Below are positions 8,806 to 18,768 of a stretch of 64,000 nucleotides of DNA, piece after piece (the stretch's first letter is position 1; each line of letters opens with the position of its first letter). The notes beneath the pieces were generated by a model. It ran no database searches, was not told the DNA's origin, and worked only from the letters and a program-made list of their open reading frames with translations. This DNA comes from Undibacter mobilis (GTDB lineage Bacteria > Pseudomonadota > Alphaproteobacteria > Rhizobiales > Xanthobacteraceae). The stretch covers positions 1,598,501 to 1,662,500 of the forward strand of contig NZ_QRGO01000001.1 in the NCBI RefSeq assembly GCF_003367195.1, given 5' to 3'. The translations under genes and the position numbers were made by a program.

Positions 8806-11800
8806 TTAATGCGCCTCGTCCCAGTTATCGGCGGCGCGGGCTTCGACCTGCAACGGCACGTTCATGGCCACGGCCGGGTGTGGCGCGCTTTCCATGACGT
8901 CCTTGATGATCGGGATGGTGTCCTTCACTTCGTTCTCCGGCACCTCGAAGATCAGTTCGTCATGAACCTGCAGCAGCATCTGCGCATTGAGTTTGGCGGA
9001 TGCGAGCTCGCCTTCCATGCGCATCATGGCGCGGCGGATGATGTCGGCGGCCGAGCCCTGCAGGCGCGCATTGATGGCGGCGCGTTCATTGAAGGCTCGG
9101 ATCGAGGGGTTCGATGCTTTGATGTCCGGATAATGGCACTTGCGGCCGAACAAGGTGAGCACATAGCCGTGAATGCGGCAGAAGTCGCGGGTCTCGTCCA
9201 TGTAGTCGCGGATGCCGGGGAAGCGCTCGAAGTACTTCTTGATATACTCGCCGGCTTCGCTGCGCTCGATACCGAGCTGATTGGCGAGGCCGAAAGCCGA
9301 GATGCCGTAGATAATGCCGAAGTTGATCGCCTTGGCGCGCCGGCGCACTTCACCGGGCATGTCCTTTACCGGCACGCCGAACATTTCCGACGCTGTCATG
9401 GCGTGAATGTCGATGCCGTCCTTGAAAGCCTGTCGTAGCGTCGGCACATTGGCGACCTCTGCAAGCAGGCGCAGTTCGATCTGGGAATAGTCGGCCGACA
9501 CCAGCTTCATGCCGGGCGCTGCGACGAAGGCCTTGCGGATCTTGCGGCCTTCCTCGGTGCGTATCGGGATGTTCTGCAGGTTCGGCTCGGACGACGACAG
9601 CCGGCCCGTCGAGGTGGCGGCGAGCGAGTACGATGTGTGAACACGCTGCGTTACCTGATTGACGTAATTCGGCAGCGCCTCGGTGTAGGTCGAGCGCAGC
9701 TTGGATACCTGGCGCCAGTCGAGGATCTTGCGCGGTAGTTCGTGCTGCTCCGCCAGTTCCTCCAGCGTGCGGGCGTCGGTCGACCATTGCCCGGTCTTCG
9801 TCTTGGTGCCGCCGGGCAGAGCGAATTTGCCGAACAGGATGTCGCCGACCTGTTTCGGCGAACCGGGGTTGAGCGGCTCGCCCGCCATTTCCTTGATCTC
9901 GTCTTCAAGGCGGGCTTGGGTCTGGGCGAAATCTCCGGACAGGCGCGACAGCACATGCTTGTCGATGGAAATGCCGCGCCGCTCCATGCGCGCCAGCACA
10001 TCCGGCATCCGGCGTTCGAGCGCTTCATAGACAGAAGCAACGCCCTCGGCGGCAAGCCGCGCTTTCAGCGCGTACCAGAGACGGAGCGTGACGTCGGCGT
10101 CTTCGGCGGCATATTCGCTGGCCTTGTCGATCGGCACGCAGTCGAACGTCACCGCGGTTTTGCCGGAACCGGCGACGTGATGGTAGTGGATAGTGTCGTG
10201 GTTCAGCCAACGCTTGGCCAAATCGTCCATGCCGTGCCCGCCTTTGCCGGCGTCGAGCACGTAGGAGATCAGCATGGTGTCGTCGTAGCTTTCTGTGAGG
10301 ATGCCGCGCTGGGCGAAGATCAGCCAGTCGTATTTCATGTTTTGGGCGATCTTCAGCACGCTCCTGCTTTCAAGAAGTGGCTTGAGAGCGGCGAGCGCTT
10401 CCGCTTCCGGAATCTGGTCGGGTAAGAGCTTGGCTTCCGGCGCAAACAGGTCGCCGCTCGCGGTGCCCTCTTTGTGACCGATGGGTACGTAGCAGGCTTC
10501 GTTCGGCGCGACGGCCAGCGAGAACCCACACAGATGCGCCTGCATCGGATCGAGGCTGGTGGTTTCGGTATCCACCGCAACAAGGCCGAGATCGAAAGCC
10601 TTGGCGATCCACTCTTTCAGTCGCGGCAGGGCGCGCACAGTCTCGTATTTCGTGCGATCGATCGGTGAGGTGCGGGCTTTTTCCGCGCGTGCCGCAGCAA
10701 GCGAGAGAGGCGTCAGGGCGCCGGTAGGTGCCGGTGCTGCCGGGGCGTCAGGCGTGGATGCCGGCGGCGCGCCGAACAAATCACCTCCGGACATGGCGAG
10801 TTTCGCCGCGGCAGAACCTGTGGTTGCCTTGCCGTCCGGCTCGATCTTGCCCGCATCGATCCCGGTCTTCTCGGCGATGCGGCGGGTGATGGTCGAGAAC
10901 TCCATCGCCTTGAGGAAGGCGATAAGGTTCTTGTAGTCCGGCTCGTGTACGGCCAGCTCGGCGACATCGACATCGAGCGGCACGTTCTGGTCGAGCGTGA
11001 CCAGGCGCTTGGAGATGCGCGCCTGTTCAGCGAACTGAATGATGTTTTCGCGACGCTTGGCCTGTTTGATCTCCGAAGCTCGTGCGAGCAGCGTTTCGAG
11101 GTCGCCAAACTGGCCGATCAGTTCGGCGGCGGTCTTCGGGCCGATACCCGGCACGCCCGGCACATTGTCGGACGTGTCGCCGATCAGTGCCTGCGCTTCG
11201 ATTACCTTCTCCGGCGGCACGCCGAATTTTTCGATCACCTCGGCGCGGCCGATGCGCTTGTCCTTCATCGTGTCGTACATGACGACAGTATCGCCGACGA
11301 GTTGCATCAGGTCCTTGTCGGACGACACGATGGTGGTGGTGGCGCCGGCCTCACAGGCGAGTCGCGCATAAGTGGCGATCAGGTCGTCGGCCTCGTAGCC
11401 GGCCTGTTCGAGGCAGGGAATTTCGAAGGCGCGCACGGCGTCCCGGATCAGCGGAAATTGCGGGCGCAGGTCTTTCGGTGCTTCCGGGCGGTGCGCCTTG
11501 TATTCGGGATAGAAGTCGGTGCGGAATGTTTTCTCGCTCTTGTCGAAAATGACGGCGAGATGGGTCGGCTTGTTGTCTGCCGGCATTTCGCTGAGCAGCT
11601 TCCACAACATGTTGCAGAAGCCGAGCACGGCATTGACCTGCAGGCCATCGGACTTGCGCGTGAGCGGCGGCAGGGCGTGATAGGCGCGGAAGATGTAGCC
11701 CGAACCGTCGACCAGGAAGACGTGGTCGCCCTTTTTCAGCGCCCGTGCGGCGGGGTTGGCAGGCGCAGCGTCGACATTGGCCGCCGCCTTCGGTTTGGCG

Positions 11801-11841
11801 GCGGATTTCGGGGCGGATTTTGATGTCTTGGATGTCGGCAT
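8806..11841 (-). CDS. polA: DNA polymerase I
   Basis: 1011 residues with all three domains. The N-terminal 5'-3' exonuclease has VFLVDGSGYIFRAYHALPPL and GIGPKTAAELI. The 3'-5' proofreading domain keeps its acidic residues (VAVDTETTSLD, QNMKYDW, AAEDADVTLR). The polymerase domain has SADYSQIELRLLAEVA, RRAKAINFGIIYGISAFG and QVHDELIFEVPE. It fills gaps and removes RNA primers. The start at 11841 (PTSKTSKSAPK...) gives the basic, Ala/Lys-rich N-terminal extension typical of alphaproteobacterial PolA. An upstream ATG at 11889 would put coding sequence into an intergenic repeat. Confidence 0.97.
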   Translation of the reverse strand: MPTSKTSKSAPKSAAKPKAAANVDAAPANPAARALKKGDHVFLVDGSGYIFRAYHALPPLTRKSDGLQVNAVLGFCNMLWKLLSEMPADNKPTHLAVIFDKSEKTFRTDFYPEYKAHRPEAPKDLRPQFPLIRDAVRAFEIPCLEQAGYEADDLIATYARLACEAGATTTIVSSDKDLMQLVGDTVVMYDTMKDKRIGRAEVIEKFGVPPEKVIEAQALIGDTSDNVPGVPGIGPKTAAELIGQFGDLETLLARASEIKQAKRRENIIQFAEQARISKRLVTLDQNVPLDVDVAELAVHEPDYKNLIAFLKAMEFSTITRRIAEKTGIDAGKIEPDGKATTGSAAAKLAMSGGDLFGAPPASTPDAPAAPAPTGALTPLSLAAARAEKARTSPIDRTKYETVRALPRLKEWIAKAFDLGLVAVDTETTSLDPMQAHLCGFSLAVAPNEACYVPIGHKEGTASGDLFAPEAKLLPDQIPEAEALAALKPLLESRSVLKIAQNMKYDWLIFAQRGILTESYDDTMLISYVLDAGKGGHGMDDLAKRWLNHDTIHYHHVAGSGKTAVTFDCVPIDKASEYAAEDADVTLRLWYALKARLAAEGVASVYEALERRMPDVLARMERRGISIDKHVLSRLSGDFAQTQARLEDEIKEMAGEPLNPGSPKQVGDILFGKFALPGGTKTKTGQWSTDARTLEELAEQHELPRKILDWRQVSKLRSTYTEALPNYVNQVTQRVHTSYSLAATSTGRLSSSEPNLQNIPIRTEEGRKIRKAFVAAPGMKLVSADYSQIELRLLAEVANVPTLRQAFKDGIDIHAMTASEMFGVPVKDMPGEVRRRAKAINFGIIYGISAFGLANQLGIERSEAGEYIKKYFERFPGIRDYMDETRDFCRIHGYVLTLFGRKCHYPDIKASNPSIRAFNERAAINARLQGSAADIIRRAMMRMEGELASAKLNAQMLLQVHDELIFEVPENEVKDTIPIIKDVMESAPHPAVAMNVPLQVEARAADNWDEAH

Positions 11842-11882
11842 GGCCGGAATGTGGGCCGCCGGAGCGCGATTATCAATCGCTG

Positions 11883-11983
11883 TTGTCATCGCCCGCGTAC
11901 GCGGGCGACCCAGTATCCACAAGCCTTGCGGAAGAAAACGTGCGCCGGCGATTACTGGATGCTCGGCTTTAGCGGGGCATGAC
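11883..11983. repeat. Intergenic palindromic element (copy 1)
   Basis: About 100 bp between the polA start and the acyltransferase stop. It opens with GTCATCGCCCGCGTACGCGG, continues with the inner motif CCAGTATCC, and closes with ACTGGAT and GGCATGAC. The outer and inner ends are inverted with respect to each other, as in the other copies in this window. The internal GCCCGCGTACGCGGGC is itself a near-perfect hairpin and could act as a weak terminator in either direction. Confidence 0.65.
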
Positions 11984-11991
11984 GATAGTGG

Positions 11992-13092
11992 CTACTCGGC
12001 AGGCTGCATCGCCAGCCGCGGTTCCGCCTTCTTCTTCCCCTCCGGGACCAGCCAGAACACTGCCGGACGCTCGAACAGGACCTTAAGCGGAGTCCAGCGC
12101 ACGGCCCAGTAGATCGCCAGCGCGCCGATGACGCCGGTGGCCGTGACCAGGACCGAAATGGTGCCGATGTCGGTGATGATACCGGTTTTCAGCAACACCG
12201 CGCGGCTTGCAGCCATCGGCAGGAAGAAGGCGAGGTAAATCACGATCGAGTTGCGGCCGCAGTAGCGCAGTGGCTTGAACACGTCGTGCTGCGCCAGCAG
12301 CGCCGAGATGGTGACGACGGCCACCGCGCCAACGAGACCGAGCGCCAGCGAATAGAAGGGGAGTGCAGCGACGCCGGCCTTGACCAGCACGCCGTTGCCG
12401 ATGCCCCAGATCACGAGGCCGGCCATGGCCAGCGCCGGGGTTGCCTGCGCCCGCGCGGCAATCGCGAAGATGTAGCGCGCGGCGATATAGCCGGTGTAGA
12501 AATAGACGAAGCGGGACGCGAATTCGTCCGGCACCATCCAGCCGGTCTGGACTTGCGAGATTTCGAGCGCTGCGCCCATCAGCCAGATCACGGGCCACGG
12601 CACGCGCTTCGTCAGTTTCACGAAGATGAAGAAGATCGGCAGCAGATAGATGAACCACAACGTGCCGAACGGCTCGATGAACGACATGAGATAGGCATGA
12701 GCAACGCCCATGATGCCCTGTTCGGCGATGAAGCCCGGCGCTTTGAAGGCGAACTGGATCGCGGTCCACAGCAGATAGAAATAGAAGAAGTGGACGACCT
12801 TGCGGTCGATATAGGTGCGCCAGTCACGGTTGATGACGTTGGCGAGAAACAGGCCCGAGATCATGAAGAAGTCGGGCATACGGAACGGACGGGCGAATTC
12901 GACCAGATGGTGCAGCCAGCCTTCCTTGCCGGCTGCCGCCTCGACGCCGAGCGTCGAATGCATCATCACGACGAAGACGATGCAAAATCCCTTGGCGTAG
13001 TCGACCCAGTCGATGCGCCCGTCGTGAATACCGCTCTGTAATTCGCGATGCATTTTATCCGTCCCGTTCATGATGGCCTTATGACAGACCAT
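11992..13092 (-). CDS. Acyltransferase family 3 (OpgC/OafA-like) membrane protein
   Basis: 366 residues with about ten hydrophobic segments. The acyltransferase-3 signature starts the protein: DWVDYAKGFCIVFVVMMHST, then RMPDFFMISGLFLA. Such integral membrane enzymes move acetyl, succinyl or similar groups onto sugars or other exported molecules. The start at 13092 is supported by an AGGGGA site seven bases upstream. It is divergent from UDP-glucose dehydrogenase, which suggests surface or secreted polysaccharide decoration, but no glycosyltransferase is adjacent and the acceptor is unknown. Confidence 0.85.
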   Translation of the reverse strand: MVCHKAIMNGTDKMHRELQSGIHDGRIDWVDYAKGFCIVFVVMMHSTLGVEAAAGKEGWLHHLVEFARPFRMPDFFMISGLFLANVINRDWRTYIDRKVVHFFYFYLLWTAIQFAFKAPGFIAEQGIMGVAHAYLMSFIEPFGTLWFIYLLPIFFIFVKLTKRVPWPVIWLMGAALEISQVQTGWMVPDEFASRFVYFYTGYIAARYIFAIAARAQATPALAMAGLVIWGIGNGVLVKAGVAALPFYSLALGLVGAVAVVTISALLAQHDVFKPLRYCGRNSIVIYLAFFLPMAASRAVLLKTGIITDIGTISVLVTATGVIGALAIYWAVRWTPLKVLFERPAVFWLVPEGKKKAEPRLAMQPAE

Positions 13093-13198
13093 CGTTTCAT
13101 TCCCCTTTACGCAGTTGAAGAAAATGAGGCCGCTCCGGTGACGGCTCGCAAGGAGCGGGCGGCTCTGCTAAAGAGCGGGCGCGGCCCAAAATCTTAGG

Positions 13199-13227
13199 TT
13201 AACCATGCGGCCGGCGGATATGGTTAA
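13199..13227. promoter_or_regulatory. Inverted pair of TTAACCAT (CtrA-type) half-sites upstream of ugd
   Basis: TTAACCAT at 13199-13206 and its exact reverse complement ATGGTTAA at 13220-13227, separated by 13 bp and ending three bases before the ugd ATG. TTAACCAT is, from memory, a CtrA half-site reported in Rhizobiales. The position over the presumed leader suggests repression or an autoregulated start. Binding itself is inference. Confidence 0.4.
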
Positions 13228-13230
13228 GAC

Positions 13231-14535
13231 ATGCGCGTTGCGATGATCGGCTCCGGCTATGTGGGTCTCGTGTCAGGGGCCTGTTTTGCCGATTTCGGCC
13301 ACGAAGTGACCTGTGTCGACAAGGACAAGTCCAAGATCGACGCGTTGAATAATGGCCAAGTGCCGATTTACGAGCCGGGACTGACCGAACTGGTGGCCGC
13401 CAATGCGAAGGCGGGCCGGCTCAAGTTCACGCTCGATCTCGCGGCTGCGGTCAAGCAGGCCGACGCGGTGTTCATCGCCGTCGGCACGCCGTCGCGACGC
13501 GGCGACGGTCATGCCGATTTAAGTTTCGTTTACGACGCCGCCAAGGAGATAGCCGTCGCGGTCGACGGTTTCACCGTGGTGGTCACCAAATCCACCGTGC
13601 CGGTCGGCACCGGCGACGAAGTCGAACGGATTATCCGCGAGGCGCGGCCGGATGCGGCTTTCGCCGTCGTATCCAATCCGGAATTCCTGCGCGAAGGCGC
13701 GGCGATCCAGGACTTCAAACATCCCGACCGCATCGTCGTTGGATCCGATGACGACAAGGCGCGCGAGGTAATGACGGAGTTGTATCGGCCACTTTATCTC
13801 AACCGCTCGCCGATCATGTTCACCGGCCGGCGCACGGCTGAGTTGATCAAGTATGCGGCCAATGCGTTCCTGGCGACCAAGATCACCTTCATCAACGAGA
13901 TCGCCGATCTTGCGGAGAAGGCCGGCGCCGACGTGCAGGAGATTGCGCGCGGCATTGGGCTGGACAACCGCATCGGCTCGAAATTCTTGCACGCCGGCCC
14001 GGGCTATGGCGGCTCGTGCTTCCCTAAGGACACTTTGGCGCTTCTGAAGACCGGGCAGGATCACGAAACCCCGCTGCGCATCGTCGAGGCGGTGGTAGCG
14101 GTGAACGATGCGCGCAAGCGGGCGATGGCGCGCAAGGTCTCGCATGCGCTCAATGGCGACATCCGCGGCAAGACCGTTGCCGTGCTCGGCCTGACGTTCA
14201 AGCCGAACACCGACGACATGCGTGAGGCGCCGTCGATCCCGCTGATCGCGGCCCTGCAGGATATGGGTGCGCAGGTGCGCGCCTACGATCCGGTCGGCAT
14301 GGAGCAGTCGCGCGAATTTCTCAAGAACGTGACCTACTGCAAGGACGCCTATGAGTGCGCGCAAGGGGCTTCCGCCCTGGTGATCGTTACCGAGTGGGAG
14401 CAGTTCCGGGCGCTCGATTTCGCGCGCCTTAAAGGGGCGATGGTGAAACCGGTCCTTGTCGACCTACGCAACATCTACCGGCCCGACGAACTCGCCCGGC
14501 ATGGCTTTGCCTATGAGGGCGTCGGGCGGGGATGA
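13231..14535 (+). CDS. ugd: UDP-glucose 6-dehydrogenase
   Basis: 434 residues. NAD-binding GSGYVGLVSG at residues 7-16; SNPEFLREG, a conserved Lys207 region (TAELIKYAANAFLATKI) and catalytic Cys263 in GPGYGGSCFPKD are all present; the C-terminal domain has VLGLTFKPNTDDMREAPS. It oxidises UDP-glucose twice to UDP-glucuronate, a precursor for exopolysaccharide, capsule or lipid sugars. No strong Shine-Dalgarno is visible, and the inverted TTAACCAT pair ends three bases before the ATG. A palindromic repeat separates it from hrpB. Confidence 0.96.
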   Translation: MRVAMIGSGYVGLVSGACFADFGHEVTCVDKDKSKIDALNNGQVPIYEPGLTELVAANAKAGRLKFTLDLAAAVKQADAVFIAVGTPSRRGDGHADLSFVYDAAKEIAVAVDGFTVVVTKSTVPVGTGDEVERIIREARPDAAFAVVSNPEFLREGAAIQDFKHPDRIVVGSDDDKAREVMTELYRPLYLNRSPIMFTGRRTAELIKYAANAFLATKITFINEIADLAEKAGADVQEIARGIGLDNRIGSKFLHAGPGYGGSCFPKDTLALLKTGQDHETPLRIVEAVVAVNDARKRAMARKVSHALNGDIRGKTVAVLGLTFKPNTDDMREAPSIPLIAALQDMGAQVRAYDPVGMEQSREFLKNVTYCKDAYECAQGASALVIVTEWEQFRALDFARLKGAMVKPVLVDLRNIYRPDELARHGFAYEGVGRG

Positions 14536-14570
14536 AGTGATTATGGGTCTTGTCAGATTCACAAGCCGCC

Positions 14571-14664
14571 TTCCCCCGCGAAAGCGGGGGACCCAGTAGC
14601 CCCGGTTTCGCCGTATAATTGACGACCGTGCTTACTGGATCATCCGCTTTCGCGGATGATGACG
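14571..14664. repeat. Intergenic palindromic element (copy 2)
   Basis: About 94 bp between ugd and hrpB. It begins with a near-perfect hairpin CCCCCGCGAAAGCGGGGG, then ACCCAGTAG; the far side has CTTACTGGATCATCCGC and a second hairpin CATCCGCTTTCGCGGATG followed by ATGAC. Same layout as the other copies: two small hairpins at the ends and CCAG/CTGG inner motifs. Confidence 0.7.
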
Positions 14665-14674
14665 ACCGAGGCCC

Positions 14675-17128
14675 ATGCGAACCTTCGATTCTCCACTCCC
14701 AATCGACGACGCTTTGCCGCGCCTCACTGAGGCGTTGCGCCGGCAAGAGGCCGCCGTGCTGGTGGCGCCGCCCGGCGCCGGCAAGACCACGCGCGTGCCG
14801 CTGGTGCTGATCGATGAAGCCTGGGCGAAGGATAAGAAGATTCTGCTGCTCGAGCCGCGCCGCCTGGCGGCCCGCGCCGCCGCCGCCCGCATGGCGGCGA
14901 CGTTGGGCGAGCAGGTGGGTGAGACGGTCGGCCTGCGCGTGCGCTTCGGCTCGAAGATTTCGAAGAAGACGCGGATCGAGGTCGTCACCGAAGGCGTGTT
15001 TACGCGACTGGTGCTCGATGACCCGTCGCTCGACGGCATAGCCGCCGTGCTGTTCGACGAGTTCCATGAACGATCATTGGACGCCGACCTCGGGCTCGCC
15101 CTGGCGCGTGACGTGCAGCAGGGCCTGCGCGACGACCTCAAGGTGCTGGTGATGTCCGCGACGCTCGACGGCGCGCGCGTGGCGGCGCTGATTGGCGATG
15201 CGCCCATTGTCGAGAGCGAAGGCCGCGCCTTTGCTGTCGAAACGCGCTATCTCGGCCGCGATCCGCGCGAGCGCATCGAGCGGCAAGTGGCCGACGCGGT
15301 GAAGCGCGCGTTGCGCGCCGACACGGGATCGCTGCTGGTGTTCTTGCCGGGCGCCGGCGAAATCCGCCGCACCGAGACGATGCTCAAGGACGACGTGCGT
15401 GATGCGGATGTCGATATCGTCGCGCTCTATGGCGCGCTCGAAGCGCGCGATCAGGACCGCGCGATTTCCCCGGCGCCGAAGGGCAAGCGCAAGGTGGTGC
15501 TCGCGACGTCGATTGCGGAGACGTCGTTGACCATCGAAGGCGTGCGTGTGGTGATCGATAGCGGCCTGGCCCGCGTGCCGCGCTACGAGCCGGATGTGGG
15601 CCTGACACGGCTTGAAACCGTGCGGGTGTCGCGCGCCGCAGCGGACCAGCGGCGCGGTCGCGCCGGCCGTACCGAGCCCGGTGTCTGCTACCGGTTGTGG
15701 GATGAGCCGCAGACCGGGTCGTTCGATGCCTATACGCGGCCAGAGATCCTCTCGGCCGACCTGTCGAGCTTCGTTCTTGACCTAGCCCAGTGGGGTGCGA
15801 GCGATGCCGCCGGGCTCGCTTTCCTCGATGCGCCGCCATCCGCGGCCATGAAAGAGGCGCGGACGTTGCTCACCGAGCTTGGAGCCCTCGATCCGCAGGG
15901 CCGCATCACCGAGGAAGGCCGCAAGTTGCGCGCGCTGCCTTTGCCGCCGCGGCTGGCGCGCATGGTGGTCGATGCCGGCGAGGAGGGCGCCGGCGATGTC
16001 GCTGCGAATATCGCCGCGATCCTCACCGAGCGCGGCCTTGGCGGCGACGATGTTGATCTCACCCACCGGATCGATCAATTTCGCCGCGATCGCTCGCCGC
16101 GGGCGCAGGACGCGCGGGCGATGGCGAAGCGGTGGGCGCCGAACGGCGAAGGTGGCGACTTGTCTGTTGGCGCCATCCTGTCGCTGGCTTATCCCGAGCG
16201 TGTCGCGAAAAGCCGTGGAAGTGGCGGAGCGTTTCTGCTGGCGAACGGCCGCGGCGGCAATGTCGATGCGGCCTCGGCATTGGCGCGTCAGCCCTTCATC
16301 GTCGTCGCCGAGCTCACGGGCGCCGCTAACAACAGCCGTATTGTGCTCGCCGCGCCGATCACACTTGCCGAAGTCGAACAGCGTTTCGCGGACAAGATCG
16401 AGGATCACGACGCGGTGACTTTCGATAGTGCATCGGCATCGTTGCGCGCACGGCGCACGCGGCGGCTCGGATCGATCGTGCTCGCCGAACAGGTCAAGCA
16501 GGTGTCGCCTGACGCCGAAACCGCCCGCATCTTTGCACAGGGATTGATTGCGCAAGGTATAAAAAAACTGGACTGGAGCAAGGCTGCGTTGCAGTTGCGC
16601 ACGCGCGTTGAATTTCTGCGCAAGGCTGAAGGCGACGAATGGCCGGATTTGTCCGACGAAGGGCTGGCGGCATCAGCATCCGAATGGCTCGAGCCGTTGC
16701 TCATGGATAAAACGTCGCGCGGTCAGATCGGCTCAGGCGATTTGTTCGACGCAGTCAGTAATCTCGTGCCCTGGAATCTGCGCCGCCGTCTCGACGAAGA
16801 AGCCCCGACGCACTTCACTGCGCCGACCGGCACCAATGCCGCCGTCGACTACGAAGCCGAGCAGGGCCCGACCATCTCCATCCGCCTGCAGGAACTGTTC
16901 GGCCTGTCGCAGCATCCGTCGATTGCCGGCGGTCGCATTCCTCTGGTCATCGAATTGTTGTCCCCAGGGCATAAACCCGTGCAGATTACGCGCGACCTGC
17001 CGGGGTTCTGGCGCGGCTCCTATGCTGACGTGCGTACCGAGATGCGCGGTCGCTACCCGCGCCATCCCTGGCCGGACGATCCGGCCTCGGCGCTACCGAC
17101 CCGGCGGGCCAAGCCGCGCGGGACTTGA
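14675..17128 (+). CDS. hrpB: ATP-dependent helicase HrpB
   Basis: 817 residues, the full length for HrpB. DExH helicase motifs in order: VAPPGAGKTTRVPL (I), LFDEFHERSL (II), VMSATLDG (III), ATSIAETSLTIEGV, and DQRRGRAGRTEPG (VI). The HrpB C-terminal domain follows, with VPWNLRRRLDEEAPTHFTAPTG and HPWPDDPASALPTRRAKPR at the end. It belongs to the DEAH family of RNA-type helicases; its substrate in most bacteria is not settled. The ATG follows directly on the palindromic repeat, so it probably has its own promoter within or just after that element. Confidence 0.95.
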   Translation: MRTFDSPLPIDDALPRLTEALRRQEAAVLVAPPGAGKTTRVPLVLIDEAWAKDKKILLLEPRRLAARAAAARMAATLGEQVGETVGLRVRFGSKISKKTRIEVVTEGVFTRLVLDDPSLDGIAAVLFDEFHERSLDADLGLALARDVQQGLRDDLKVLVMSATLDGARVAALIGDAPIVESEGRAFAVETRYLGRDPRERIERQVADAVKRALRADTGSLLVFLPGAGEIRRTETMLKDDVRDADVDIVALYGALEARDQDRAISPAPKGKRKVVLATSIAETSLTIEGVRVVIDSGLARVPRYEPDVGLTRLETVRVSRAAADQRRGRAGRTEPGVCYRLWDEPQTGSFDAYTRPEILSADLSSFVLDLAQWGASDAAGLAFLDAPPSAAMKEARTLLTELGALDPQGRITEEGRKLRALPLPPRLARMVVDAGEEGAGDVAANIAAILTERGLGGDDVDLTHRIDQFRRDRSPRAQDARAMAKRWAPNGEGGDLSVGAILSLAYPERVAKSRGSGGAFLLANGRGGNVDAASALARQPFIVVAELTGAANNSRIVLAAPITLAEVEQRFADKIEDHDAVTFDSASASLRARRTRRLGSIVLAEQVKQVSPDAETARIFAQGLIAQGIKKLDWSKAALQLRTRVEFLRKAEGDEWPDLSDEGLAASASEWLEPLLMDKTSRGQIGSGDLFDAVSNLVPWNLRRRLDEEAPTHFTAPTGTNAAVDYEAEQGPTISIRLQELFGLSQHPSIAGGRIPLVIELLSPGHKPVQITRDLPGFWRGSYADVRTEMRGRYPRHPWPDDPASALPTRRAKPRGT

Positions 17129-17260
17129 AATGGGCGGTCTGCCTTTATTCGGACTGCTTTTGCGGAGCTATTTGGCCGGAACGGGCGTTAGAGTAAGTAA
17201 CTGGCAATTTCATCGCCTTATTGTCCTGCCGATTTTCCAGCTATCCCCTTCGAGGAATTG

Positions 17261-18760
17261 ATGTATCCGACCCCCAAGCCTTCGCTGAAGCCGAACACCT
17301 ATGCTTACGAATCCACGCCGCTGGTCAAGCCGACAGGCTTCCGCGAATACGACGCGCGCTGGCTGCTGGAAAAGGAAATTAATCTGATGGGTGTGCAGGC
17401 CCTCGGCCTGGGCCTCGGCACGCTGATCAAGGAGATGGGCGTCAAGCCGGAAATCGTCACCGGCCACGACTTCCGCGGTTATTCTGCCTCGGTGAAGATG
17501 GCGCTGGTCTCGGGCCTGCTGGCCGCCGGTTGCAAGGTGCATGACATCGGCCTCTGCATCACGCCGATGGCCTATTTCGCGCAGTTCGATCTCGACGTGC
17601 CCTGCGTCGCGATGGTCACGGCCTCGCACAACGACAACGGCTGGACCGGCGTCAAGATGGGTGCCAACCGGCCGCTGACCTTCGGCCCGAAGGAAATGAC
17701 GCGACTGAAGGAGATTGTGCTGGCGGCGAAATTCGATCTGTCCGGTGGCGGCTCTTATGTCTTCGTGGAAAATTTCCCTGAGCGTTACATCGCCGATCTC
17801 ACCAAGCGGCCGAAGATCAAACGCAAACTTAAGGTCGTCGCCGCCTGCGGTAACGGCACGGCAGGTGCCTTTGCGCCGCGTATTCTCGAAGCCATTGGCT
17901 GCGAGGTGGTACCGCTCGATTGCGAGCTCGACCATACCTTCCCGCGCTACAATCCGAACACCGAAGACATGAAGATGTTGCACGCCATGCGCGACGCGGT
18001 GCTCATGCACAAGGCTGACGTCGCGCTCGGCTTTGACGGCGATGGCGATCGCTGCGGTGTCGTTGACAACGAGGGCGAGGAAATCTTCGCCGACAAGGTG
18101 GGCGTCATGCTGGCGCGAGATATGTCGGCGCTGCACAAGAATTCGACTTTCGTGGTCGATGTGAAATCGACGGGTCTCTTCCTCACCGATCCGGTGTTGA
18201 AGGCGAATGGTGTCAAGGTCGATTACTGGAAAACCGGCCATTCCTACATCAAGCGCCGTGTCAATGAGCTCGGCGCCGTGGCGGGCTTCGAGAAGTCCGG
18301 TCATTTCTTTTTTAACAAGCCGTTCGGCCGCGGCTATGACGACGGCATGATCTTTGGCCTTGCGGTCTGCGATATGCTCGACCGTAGCCCGGACAAGACC
18401 ATGGCCGACCTGCGCAAGGCGCTGCCCAAGACCTGGGGCTCGCCGACCATGGCGCCGCACTGCGACGACGAGAAGAAGTACGGCATCGTCGATGCCGTGG
18501 TGAAGCACTTCGAGGAATTGAAGAAGGACGGCATGCGCTTTGCCAGCCAGCCGATCCGTGATCTCGTGACTGTCAACGGCGTGCGTGTCACGGTCGAAGA
18601 CGGCACCTGGGGTCTGGTGCGCGCTTCCTCGAACAAGCCGGAGCTGGTGGTCGTGGTCGAAAGCCCGGTCTCGGAAGCCCGCATGCGCGAGATGTTCAAG
18701 GCCGTCGACGACGTCCTGCGCAAGTACCCGGATGTCGGCGAGTACAACCAGACGATTTGA
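17261..18760 (+). CDS. Phosphomannomutase/phosphoglucomutase
   Basis: 499 residues of the alpha-D-phosphohexomutase family. The phosphoserine loop TASHNDNGWTG places the active Ser at 122. The Mg-binding loop GFDGDGDRCG has Asp259, Asp261 and Asp263. The sugar-binding loop is GFEKSGHFFF, and the phosphate-binding RASSNKPELVVVVESP lies near the end. It interconverts hexose 6- and 1-phosphates for nucleotide-sugar and polysaccharide synthesis. It is near ugd, with hrpB between. A TTG directly before the ATG is also open; GAGG just upstream suits the ATG. Confidence 0.92.
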   Translation: MYPTPKPSLKPNTYAYESTPLVKPTGFREYDARWLLEKEINLMGVQALGLGLGTLIKEMGVKPEIVTGHDFRGYSASVKMALVSGLLAAGCKVHDIGLCITPMAYFAQFDLDVPCVAMVTASHNDNGWTGVKMGANRPLTFGPKEMTRLKEIVLAAKFDLSGGGSYVFVENFPERYIADLTKRPKIKRKLKVVAACGNGTAGAFAPRILEAIGCEVVPLDCELDHTFPRYNPNTEDMKMLHAMRDAVLMHKADVALGFDGDGDRCGVVDNEGEEIFADKVGVMLARDMSALHKNSTFVVDVKSTGLFLTDPVLKANGVKVDYWKTGHSYIKRRVNELGAVAGFEKSGHFFFNKPFGRGYDDGMIFGLAVCDMLDRSPDKTMADLRKALPKTWGSPTMAPHCDDEKKYGIVDAVVKHFEELKKDGMRFASQPIRDLVTVNGVRVTVEDGTWGLVRASSNKPELVVVVESPVSEARMREMFKAVDDVLRKYPDVGEYNQTI

Positions 18761-18768
18761 TTGCGTGC

